Of a stretch of 5,583 bases of DNA, positions 1 through 5,583 are shown piece after piece. The translations under genes were made by a program, and so were the position numbers. Positions within the stretch are counted from its first letter, which is position 1. Each line of letters opens with the position of its first letter. Where the stretch lies: assembly GCA_011046015.1 (NCBI GenBank), contig DSBO01000005.1:1-5583 (forward strand). Direction: 5' to 3'. The notes under the pieces are model-generated. The model was given only the letters and a program-made list of their open reading frames with translations. It was not told where the DNA came from and made no database searches. Source of the DNA: Thioalkalivibrio sp. (GTDB lineage Bacteria > Pseudomonadota > Gammaproteobacteria > SpSt-1174).

Positions 1-710
1 GCCTTTGTCAGGCCACCAAGATCGGGCACCGTCGCGATCATGTCAGCCTCTGCGACCACGATCGAGACACTGGACTTCTTCGCTACGCGCTCCCCTGCCG
101 GAGGGTCCTGTCTCAGCACGATGTCAGGCGCGACGTCCTCACTGATCTCTCGCGTGACATCACCGCGCGTCAGACCAGCGGCATCGATCTCATCTGCCGC
201 CTCGGGCTGGGACAGGCCGACCAGATCGGGCACGGTGGCCTTCGTAAACTGGCTGACTGCCCACCAGGTAACGCCACCAACCACCAGAACGGCGAGAATC
301 ACGGCGATGATCCACCAGGGGAACGGTTTCTTCTCCTCCGTGACGACCGGTTTCTCTTTTACCTCGAAGGCGATTCCGTCCCCAGTCGTGTAATCCTCAC
401 TCGGTGCATCCGTGGAATACACCTCGACACGGAAGGTATACTTTCCTGCCGGCGCATCACCCGCCTGTATGGGCACGGTGAGCTGAATCGTCTTGTCCGG
501 CTCGAGATCCCATTCCTGCTGACGCTCGTTGGCAGGAAGATGGATCTTTCCTATCCAGCCAGCTTCTGCGGGCGCATCCATGTGCACGCGCGCACCGATA
601 CGCAAACGCCGGCCACTCACGTTGTGTACGTTGATGACGTGTTGTGCAACTCCGCTGTCATCACATACCACGCTGGTGGTAGCCGCCCTGATTTCGACGA
701 TACTGGCCAT
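1..710 (-). CDS. Ig-like / transmembrane / PASTA-repeat protein of an injection-system operon (3' end missing)
   Basis: An open frame runs from the ATG at 710 to the left edge without a stop (236 codons visible). Residues ~3-118 alternate short hydrophobic strands and polar loops, ending in a GKYTFRVEVYS stretch typical of the last strands of an Ig-like sandwich. A lysine-rich linker (about 118-128) precedes one hydrophobic helix at ~132-152 (WWIIAVILAVLVVGGVTWW). Residues ~158-220 form a PASTA domain, starting TVPDLVGL and ending RQDPPAGERV...SVSIVVA; a second PASTA starts at ~227 (TVPDLGGL) and is cut off. There is no signal peptide. The positive charge before the helix predicts a cytoplasmic N-terminal domain with PASTA repeats outside the membrane. 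PASTA domains are known from PknB-type kinases and penicillin-binding proteins, where they bind or sense peptidoglycan; no kinase domain precedes this helix. The gene follows the Afp12-like gene by 14 bases, so it belongs to the same operon. Its role as membrane anchor or sensor for the particle is inference. Confidence 0.5.
   Translation of the reverse strand, partial: MASIVEIRAATTSVVCDDSGVAQHVINVHNVSGRRLRIGARVHMDAPAEAGWIGKIHLPANERQQEWDLEPDKTIQLTVPIQAGDAPAGKYTFRVEVYSTDAPSEDYTTGDGIAFEVKEKPVVTEEKKPFPWWIIAVILAVLVVGGVTWWAVSQFTKATVPDLVGLSQPEAADEIDAAGLTRGDVTREISEDVAPDIVLRQDPPAGERVAKKSSVSIVVAEADMIATVPDLGGLTK
9..233. repeat. Pair of imperfect direct repeats marking tandem PASTA units
   Basis: The plus-strand segments at 9-29 and 213-233 match at 18 of 21 bases and lie 204 bases (68 codons) apart. 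They encode the TVPDLxGL opening of two successive PASTA domains. The spacing equals one PASTA repeat unit, so this is a protein-level tandem duplication and further copies may continue past the left edge. Confidence 0.7.
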
Positions 711-716
711 GCCTTA

Positions 717-722
717 CTCCCT
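717..722 (-). promoter_or_regulatory. Ribosome binding site (AGGGAG) of the Ig-TM-PASTA gene
   Basis: AGGGAG on the minus strand ends six bases before the ATG at 710, in the 14-base gap after the stop codon of the upstream gene. This spacing supports the chosen start and shows the gene is translated from its own site within the operon. Confidence 0.75.
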
Positions 723-724
723 GA

Positions 725-1273
725 TCAGGTATTGTATACGAGTTCGTAGGTCACATACACCGGCTTTTCCTGCTCGAGAATTCGCTCGACAAGCGAACGG
801 TGAGGAGCAGCGGCTGGCGGCGCACTCACCCTGATATGAAATGGCAGGGGCAAACCATGCTCGTCCGCCACCTGCTCATCGATATGAAACCCCTGCAAGC
901 CGGTTGCCACCTCCAGGAACCGGCGCAGGCCTTTGCGCGTGCCCCGCCACTGCGAAAGCTCGATGGCGGCGGCTATCAACTCGCGCAGATGTCCGACACC
1001 GGTCGATAATGTCTGCGTCTCGCCCAGATCACCCTCACTCTCCCTGGCGTACTCCGGGAAGAACCGATCCAGGTCGACCCAGGACGCCAACACAGGCACC
1101 ATCGCATCAGGCGTGCGGTAGGGATCGAAATACCGGTCCACATCACGCAACACCTCTTCTGACGGCCCGTGCAGTGACTCCATGACCTCGAGCAGGGCAG
1201 GCAGAACCCCCCCCGGATGCAGGGTGCGTCGAAACACCTCGGGCAGAAGCGACTCAATCGTGCTGGAGTTCAT
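725..1273 (-). CDS. Afp12/gpI-like baseplate wedge protein (TIGR02242-type tail protein)
   Basis: Encodes 182 residues. It matches the 'phage tail protein domain' family found in eCIS and related to P2 gpI: LLPEVFRR near the N-terminus, then a helical region (~22-50) and ASWVDLD at ~64-70. The signature block at ~95-125 is LRELIAAAIELSQWRGTRKG followed by LRRFLEVATG, with the RGT at 110-112. The C-terminal segment (~144-180, LPFHIRVS through KPVYVTYELVY) is the beta part seen in gpI-like proteins. In contractile tails this protein pairs with the gp47/J protein to build the wedge around the spike hub; the gene order here (J then I) agrees. The ATG at 1273 overlaps the end of the J gene by 20 bases, with AGGTGAT-like and AGGCGAAG purine stretches upstream. 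The family is clear from the motif and position; exact equivalence to Afp12 is inferred. Confidence 0.88.
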   Translation of the reverse strand: MNSSTIESLLPEVFRRTLHPGGVLPALLEVMESLHGPSEEVLRDVDRYFDPYRTPDAMVPVLASWVDLDRFFPEYARESEGDLGETQTLSTGVGHLRELIAAAIELSQWRGTRKGLRRFLEVATGLQGFHIDEQVADEHGLPLPFHIRVSAPPAAAPHRSLVERILEQEKPVYVTYELVYNT

Positions 1274-3866
1274 CTTCGCCTATCACCTTTATCTCGTGCT
1301 CACCCGAACAGAAGAGCCAGGTAGGCGGCAGGGTAACCCGGTCACTGAACGTCCGGGACGAACAGGAATCGAATCTTCCACCACCATCCTCACTGCGGTA
1401 TATCCCCTTCATCCCGGCCGCCATCAGCCAACGACCATCGGCACTCGCTGCCAGACTATCAACGGGCTCGAACCTGCGAAGCTCCCGTAAAGGGAGCCCA
1501 CCATTAACGCTGGATGCCTTCCAGCCCGCGTTGCGCGCCTCCAGGTCGAGTGACAGCACGCCGCCACGCTGCGTGGCGGCGTAGGCCCTGTTCCCCACGA
1601 AGGCAAGAAAGCGACAACTGCTGGCATCCCAGTCCTTGCCAAAGCCGATCCATCCTTCCGGATTGTCTTCTGCACCGGTCAGCAGCCAGCGGGAACAGCC
1701 CTTGCCCGGATCGTCACCCACTGCTGCCATTCCTGCCCAGATGTATCGCCGCAAGCCCACATGCTGCACCTCAAGCACGCGCACCTCCTCGTTCCTGAGG
1801 CCAATATTGGTGAAGGTCCGTGACTGACCACCCTGGTGGGAGAGGTACACACCCTTTTTGCCGCGTGCGGCGACTGCCACGCTGACGCCACCCATTGCAT
1901 CACTCGATACCGCGACATTGTAGAACCCCAGACCGAGATCATCCGGTGCGACTACCAGCTGCTCCGGCACGGCGGCTTCCTGCACCCTCACATAGTAAAG
2001 GCCGGCTTCGGTGGCGAGCATCAGGCCGGGTGTATCGTTCTGTTCGACCCATGCCATGTCGTAGATCTGAAAATCGGTACGGGGACCGGCTTTCCAGCTA
2101 TCGCCGCAATCCGTGGAGAAATAGACGCGCGATGACTGGGTCTCCCCGGGAACCTGGGTCACCACGGCGAGAAAGCCGGCACGCGCCGGACGCCGCCCCG
2201 ACTCGGTAGGCGTAGCCGCTTCGCGCGGATAGGGCTTCAACAGCACGGGCGTCTCGTCCTCGAAGCGTCGTAACTGCTCCCAGCCCTCGCCGTTGTTCAT
2301 CGAACGATAAACTGCATCCCCTGCTGCGGCATACCACGTACTTGGCTGGAAGGCATCCACCGTCACGGCCCGCACCTCTGCATCTGGTGCATAATCGACC
2401 TGCAGGGTGAGATCATCGACGGTACGCACCCCAGGTTCGGAACTGAGCACCTTGTACACATGCCAGTTGGTCAGCGCATGGCCGAAAGGCCACGCGGCAA
2501 CACCGCTCTCTGTCGCCAGGGGACTGAGGGTTCGATTGAGACGGCGCATGACTCGTGTACGCACGGCATCCGGGTCTTCCTCGCGATAGACCACGACGGT
2601 CGCCTTGACGACCACCTGCTTGTAGCGGGCCCAGGACAGCAGACACTGGGTGCCGAGTGGACGGCGCTCATCGAGCGTCTTCTGCAATGCTGCCAATGAA
2701 CTGGCATTTTCATGGGCATGCAATTGCTCGAGGGTAACCCGGTCGCCGGACCAGAGCTGAGCTGGCACAGATGGCACGAGCACCAGTTCGGCCGCCCCCG
2801 GCTGCGCATGGCGCCAGATGGCAGCACGCGTAAAGGCCCTGGCGCGAGCCACTGCCCCCGAACTCCGCTCGGCGAGCATCTCGAAGTCACGCGCCGTCAC
2901 GGCACGATGTAACGCGTGTATCTCCTGTGCTCCGCGGCGCATGGCGTTATCCAGTGTCTCGGTCGCTCTCCCCCCGCTGGCCGGCACCGGGTTTGTCACC
3001 TGCACGCCCTGAATCGCATCCTTGAGCTGGGTGAGCGTCTGCGCCGTCACATTTCCCGTATCACCCCCGCCGTGCAGATACCAGGCGCGAATCTCCGCAT
3101 CCTTCGGCGGAATCTCAGCAAGGGCCTGTGCCTCGCCGAGGCCTCCTTCGCCACTCAGATGAATGGCCGGAGCGAACTGAATCAACCCGCTCAGGCGATC
3201 GGCGACGAACACGAACCGATCTTCCACCGGATCACTGAAGTTTTGCACCTCGCGCCAGATCCGGAATGCCTTGCCTTCGTATCTCAGGGCCGGGGTATCC
3301 GAACCCAGTTCACTGGCATCGACTTCCACCCCGACCACCAGTTGCAGGCGTGGATCGGTGGCAGCCACGACGGGGGTCTGACGCAGTCGAAGCAACTGAC
3401 CGGGCAACCCGGTACCATGACCCAGGAGCTCGGCATCAATCATCGAGGCATGAAACCCGGGCACGTCCACCTCGGTCGCCCCGGCCTCGATCGTGGCCGA
3501 CTCCAGCGTAACGAACACCGGGGCATCCGCACCGCCCGCTGCAGACACGCGTGTACCACGCGGTATCGTCACTGCCTTTTCACGAGCGCGTGCCAGACTG
3601 AAACGCAACTGCGTGGAGGCGGCAGACGGTGCATACAGCTTCACGCCAATCAGCCGCAGAAATTCGATGTACGCCTTTTCCGGCAGGCGGTTGAGGCGAT
3701 ACAACATGGTTTCGGTCAGGTGGGCAAAGACGTCCACCAGCACCATGCCCGGATCGCCTGGCGACCGGTCGCTCCACTCAGGGCAACGCTGGTCGATGAC
3801 ATGCAGTGCATCGGCGACCAGCTGTTCGAAATCGCGATCATCGAGATTGGGCGAACGGAGCGGCAT
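1254..3866 (-). CDS. Baseplate J/gp47 (Afp11-like, TIGR02243-type) protein with C-terminal BNR/Asp-box beta-propeller
   Basis: Encodes 870 residues. Residues 1 to ~490 are a baseplate J protein: GDPGMVLVDVFAHLTETMLYRLNRLPEKAYIEFLRLIG-type signature at ~37-74, then beta-rich domains including IPRGTRVSA (101-109), a second J-like stretch ending near TARDFEMLA (324-332), and VVVYREEDPDAVRTRV with an LSPL segment (~424-450). This protein forms the wedge ring joining hub to sheath. From ~500 the character changes: Asp-box motifs SMNNGEGW (522-529), STDCGDSW (584-591) and SEDGGGRF (825-832), plus a degenerate SHQGGQSRTF (676-685). These point to a BNR/sialidase-like propeller of ~360 residues; catalytic sialidase residues were not recognised. 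The ATG at 3866 is chosen because it shares one base with the upstream stop (TGATG), has GGGAGAGA just upstream, and starts the conserved sequence. An in-frame extension to 4019 would run through the gp25 gene and is Cys/Gly-rich noise. Confidence 0.93.
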   Translation of the reverse strand: MPLRSPNLDDRDFEQLVADALHVIDQRCPEWSDRSPGDPGMVLVDVFAHLTETMLYRLNRLPEKAYIEFLRLIGVKLYAPSAASTQLRFSLARAREKAVTIPRGTRVSAAGGADAPVFVTLESATIEAGATEVDVPGFHASMIDAELLGHGTGLPGQLLRLRQTPVVAATDPRLQLVVGVEVDASELGSDTPALRYEGKAFRIWREVQNFSDPVEDRFVFVADRLSGLIQFAPAIHLSGEGGLGEAQALAEIPPKDAEIRAWYLHGGGDTGNVTAQTLTQLKDAIQGVQVTNPVPASGGRATETLDNAMRRGAQEIHALHRAVTARDFEMLAERSSGAVARARAFTRAAIWRHAQPGAAELVLVPSVPAQLWSGDRVTLEQLHAHENASSLAALQKTLDERRPLGTQCLLSWARYKQVVVKATVVVYREEDPDAVRTRVMRRLNRTLSPLATESGVAAWPFGHALTNWHVYKVLSSEPGVRTVDDLTLQVDYAPDAEVRAVTVDAFQPSTWYAAAGDAVYRSMNNGEGWEQLRRFEDETPVLLKPYPREAATPTESGRRPARAGFLAVVTQVPGETQSSRVYFSTDCGDSWKAGPRTDFQIYDMAWVEQNDTPGLMLATEAGLYYVRVQEAAVPEQLVVAPDDLGLGFYNVAVSSDAMGGVSVAVAARGKKGVYLSHQGGQSRTFTNIGLRNEEVRVLEVQHVGLRRYIWAGMAAVGDDPGKGCSRWLLTGAEDNPEGWIGFGKDWDASSCRFLAFVGNRAYAATQRGGVLSLDLEARNAGWKASSVNGGLPLRELRRFEPVDSLAASADGRWLMAAGMKGIYRSEDGGGRFDSCSSRTFSDRVTLPPTWLFCSGEHEIKVIGEDELQHD
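1558..1582. repeat. Perfect 11-bp inverted repeat with 3-base loop inside the propeller coding region
   Basis: ACGCCGCCACG at 1558-1568 and its exact reverse complement at 1572-1582 flank the loop CTG. The RNA could form a very stable GC-rich hairpin. No T-run follows on either strand, so it is not a classical intrinsic terminator. It sits in the coding sequence for the propeller, near residues 762-770. Confidence 0.6.
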
Positions 3867-4291
3867 CAAATCTCTCCCTGTTCCAGCATGACACTCATGG
3901 TTAACGCATCCTGCTGTAGCGTGCGGCGCACGCGATATGACAGCCAGACATCCATACGCTGTGCCTCCTCCTGGTTGGCCGTCGCATCCACATCCAGCAC
4001 ATCCACACGCGGCTCCCATCGCTCGATTGCGCGTCGCACATAGTGGATCGCAAGACCATGCGTGGTGGCATCGTTTGGTGCGAATGCCAGGCGATATAGT
4101 TCGCAGCCATAATCGGGGCGCATCACACGCTCACCAGGCCTGGTTGTGATCAGCAATAGCAGGGACTGTCGCACCGAGGCCGCCTCACTGACCATGGCGA
4201 TCGCGCCGGTACGCGAAACCCCGATACCTCGACCATCGACAGGAGCATCGAAATCCGGATGTACAAAACGCCAGGCCCGGTAGCGTTCCAT
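3866..4291 (-). CDS. gp25/TssE-like baseplate wedge protein (Afp9-like)
   Basis: Encodes 141 residues, the usual length for the T4 gp25-like family. Visible signatures are VRQSLLLLITTRPGERVMRP followed by DYGCELYRLAF (about 40-70), and the conserved EPR-type core IERWEPRVDVLDV (about 89-101), followed by a beta hairpin (VWLSYRV). In contractile tails and type VI systems gp25 clamps the wedge around the hub and connects to the first sheath ring; the EPR motif is important for sheath assembly in that family. The start at 4291 is chosen because ATG shares its A with the TGA of the upstream gene and a GGAGG lies ten bases upstream. The frame is also open upstream to 4489, but those residues are unlike the family and overlap the PAAR-like gene. 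Position between spike genes and the J gene matches eCIS baseplate clusters. Confidence 0.93.
   Translation of the reverse strand: MERYRAWRFVHPDFDAPVDGRGIGVSRTGAIAMVSEAASVRQSLLLLITTRPGERVMRPDYGCELYRLAFAPNDATTHGLAIHYVRRAIERWEPRVDVLDVDATANQEEAQRMDVWLSYRVRRTLQQDALTMSVMLEQGEI
3871..3878 (-). promoter_or_regulatory. Ribosome binding site (GGGAGAGA) deciding the start of the baseplate J gene
   Basis: GGGAGAGA on the minus strand lies within the last codons of the gp25 gene, with its GGGAG core seven bases before the ATG at 3866. It supports that start over the upstream in-frame ATG at 4019 and allows re-initiation after the gp25 stop. Confidence 0.7.
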
Positions 4292-4635
4292 CAGCGCCTT
4301 TCCTCCACGAGATCCTGGCCACTTTGCCGCACCTTGTACTCGACGGTTCCCGGCGGTGTCCCGTCGGTGAGCCCCGTTACGGTATCCAGGCAGACGGGGC
4401 GACCGTCGATGCGAATTAGCGCGGAATAACCCTGCTTTACCTTCAATGTGGCCGTGCATGGCTTGATGGCCGGCCCCACGTTCGGGCATCCGACGATTGG
4501 GCGAGCTTCCGGGTCGGTTGCAACGAGCACCCTTCTGTGCCCGATGCTGACCAGGCCCTGTGTCGCCACAATACCCACCAGTCCCGTCTCATGGGCACAG
4601 ACCAGAACGGCATCTTCCGTCAGCCAACGCATCAT
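4291..4635 (-). CDS. Small cysteine-containing PAAR-like candidate spike-tip protein
   Basis: Encodes 114 residues (113 if the second of two tandem ATGs, at 4632, is used; that start gives a TGATG junction and better spacing from GAGAG upstream). The sequence has no signal peptide or membrane helix. It carries Cys13, His15, His33, Cys50, Cys60 and Cys82, in contexts such as LVCAHETGLV, IVGCPNVGPAIKPC and DGRPVCLDTVTGLTDGTPPG. Short beta strands and glycine/proline turns fit a small PAAR-like cone that caps a VgrG spike, often with a bound metal. The classical three-histidine PAAR site is not evident, so cysteines may take that part. The call rests mainly on size, residue pattern and position directly after the spike gene; no effector extension is attached. 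The alternative is a small baseplate accessory protein of unknown fold. Confidence 0.6.
   Translation of the reverse strand: MMRWLTEDAVLVCAHETGLVGIVATQGLVSIGHRRVLVATDPEARPIVGCPNVGPAIKPCTATLKVKQGYSALIRIDGRPVCLDTVTGLTDGTPPGTVEYKVRQSGQDLVEERR
4302..4306 (-). promoter_or_regulatory. Ribosome binding site (GGAGG) deciding the start of the gp25-like gene
   Basis: GGAGG on the minus strand lies ten bases before the ATG at 4291, inside the end of the PAAR-like gene; an AAAGG directly follows it. It supports the 141-residue start rather than the 207-residue in-frame extension. Confidence 0.6.
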
Positions 4636-5583
4636 GCACTCTCGAAATCTATGGACTTGCCGCGAATGGTGATCGCCCGCCCCGGGGCATCGATCTCCAG
4701 GTCCACCTCGGCGTGCAGTCGTACACGATGGGAGGAAAGCTCGATAAAACTGCCATCACTGTTGCCAGCCCGCAGACGATCCGGCGCGAGCTCCAGGAAC
4801 TCACCGCTGTCGTTCTTCACTGTTACGCGATGCCGTCCGTCATCGAGAGTCAGGTGCTGACCGCCGGGTGTCCGAAACAGAAAGCGCTCGACGACACCGG
4901 CTGCCACGCCGGCATCATCCGGCGGAGTCACTTCACCGTACAAACCGCCCATCACCACGCCCTGGGCGGGGTCGTCATCTGCAAACATGACCAATACGCG
5001 ATCGCCTGTGTCGGGCAAGGCGACAAGGCCCTTCTCCCTGCCTGCACCCGGGAGCAGTACCTGCAACCAGAGCGAGTTGGTGTCTGCGAACCCTGGCAGG
5101 CTCACCCGCACACGGCCCAGACCCTGTGGATCGTCGACATCGGTTACCAGGCCGATGGTCATGTTGCCCTGATCGGGCAATATCGCTGACTCGACCACCG
5201 ATGTGTCGATCTCGGTGAGATAGCCGCGACGGCGGTCGATGCGATGCCTGACGCCTGCAAGTACATAGCGCCCGTTCACGGCAGCCGCCAGGCCGCTTAC
5301 CTGCAAAACCATACCGGGATGTAACGCAGGATCGCCGGCGGCCACGCCAGTCAGCACCACCTCGTTGGCATGTCGTCGATCGAGCTCGGCCTGGGCCAGG
5401 GCATCGGCCTGGGCCGCATCCTGCAGGGCACGGCCCGCCAGGCTACGCACCGGCTCGCCGCCAACGCGCTCAGGTTCGGCAGTGGCCGCAACACGCCGTC
5501 CGGACCGGGCGGCTGTGGCATGTCCGGGGCGTGGCGCCGCCTGCCAGGGATCCCAGGCATGGACATCGACACTACGGCAGGCC
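4632..5583 (-). CDS. VgrG/gpD-gp5-type central spike protein (Afp8-like), N-terminus missing
   Basis: The frame is open to the right edge, giving 316 visible residues. A GTG at 5450 looks like a start but is internal, because the conserved sequence continues upstream (VDVHAWDPWQ, typical of the late-control D/VgrG hub). In visible numbering, 1 to ~135 is the end of the gpD-like hub, with a helix rich in Ala (~48-70), GDPALHPGMVLQVSGL and NGRYVLAGVRH. Residues ~141-216 are the gp5 OB-fold (MTIGLVTDVDDPQGLGRVRV, then ALPDTGDRVLVMF and GGLYG). Residues ~230-316 are repeated short strands expected to form the trimeric beta-helix needle, ending RGKSIDFESA without any fused effector. The trimer would be the puncturing hub on which the tube and wedges assemble. 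Judging from family sizes, perhaps 200-280 residues lie beyond the edge. The stop overlaps the next gene's tandem start codons. Confidence 0.92.
   Translation of the reverse strand, partial: ACRSVDVHAWDPWQAAPRPGHATAARSGRRVAATAEPERVGGEPVRSLAGRALQDAAQADALAQAELDRRHANEVVLTGVAAGDPALHPGMVLQVSGLAAAVNGRYVLAGVRHRIDRRRGYLTEIDTSVVESAILPDQGNMTIGLVTDVDDPQGLGRVRVSLPGFADTNSLWLQVLLPGAGREKGLVALPDTGDRVLVMFADDDPAQGVVMGGLYGEVTPPDDAGVAAGVVERFLFRTPGGQHLTLDDGRHRVTVKNDSGEFLELAPDRLRAGNSDGSFIELSSHRVRLHAEVDLEIDAPGRAITIRGKSIDFESA

Noticed and set aside
40..834. Plus-strand frames opposite the PASTA gene (40-393, 529-834)
   Set aside because: They are antisense to a minus-strand frame with a clear TM helix and PASTA motifs and have no recognisable features of their own.
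1558..1582. Intrinsic terminator
   Set aside because: The hairpin is not followed by a T-run on either strand and lies in the middle of a coding region.
3867..4019. In-frame upstream extension of the baseplate J gene
   Set aside because: The extra 51 residues are Cys/Gly-rich and unlike the family; a ribosome binding site and a TGATG junction support the start at 3866.
2916..4043. Plus-strand open frame of 375 codons opposite the baseplate J and gp25 genes
   Set aside because: It is antisense to two clearly conserved genes, shows no recognisable domain, and has the Arg/His/Gln-rich composition of a shadow frame in GC-rich DNA.
4292..4489. In-frame upstream extension of the gp25 gene
   Set aside because: It would overlap most of the PAAR-like gene and adds 66 low-complexity basic residues not found in gp25-like proteins.
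4632..5450. A 272-residue spike gene starting at GTG 5450
   Set aside because: Conserved gpD-like sequence continues in frame to the right edge, so the GTG is an internal codon and the gene is truncated by the window.

Overview
The window is a compact, single-strand (minus) operon fragment encoding the baseplate and spike end of a phage-tail-like contractile injection system. Gene content and order best match the Afp/PVC-like extracellular contractile injection systems (eCIS) rather than a complete phage or a type VI system. The DNA is fairly GC-rich (roughly 60% by eye) with proteobacterial-looking codon use and Shine-Dalgarno sites. A gram-negative, perhaps gammaproteobacterial, host is plausible, but nothing here fixes the taxon.

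In the direction of transcription, from high to low coordinates, the genes are: (1) the C-terminal part of a VgrG/gpD-gp5-type central spike protein (Afp8-like), cut by the right edge; (2) a small cysteine-containing PAAR-like candidate spike-tip protein; (3) a gp25/TssE-family baseplate wedge protein; (4) an 870-residue baseplate J (gp47/Afp11, TIGR02243-type) protein whose last ~360 residues look like a BNR/Asp-box beta-propeller; (5) an Afp12/P2 gpI-like (TIGR02242-type) baseplate protein; (6) the start of a membrane protein cut by the left edge. The last has an N-terminal Ig-like beta domain, one transmembrane helix and PASTA repeats.

The junctions are very tight. Two stop/start pairs share one base as TGATG. 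The spike/PAAR junction carries tandem ATGs, one of which makes the same TGATG. Genes 4 and 5 overlap by 20 bases and genes 5 and 6 are 14 bases apart. The block is almost certainly co-transcribed and translationally coupled. No promoter, terminator, tRNA, mobile element or CRISPR array was seen, and no stretch over 300 bases lacks a gene.

Genes 1 to 5 would form the puncturing spike and the wedge ring that triggers sheath contraction. The two most unusual elements are the propeller fused to the wedge protein and the Ig-TM-PASTA protein. The latter has the architecture of a cell-wall-sensing receptor (like PknB kinases) with a beta domain where the kinase would be. It could tether the particle to the host membrane or couple firing to cell-wall state. 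No obvious toxin or effector gene, sheath, tube, tape-measure or ATPase gene lies inside the window.
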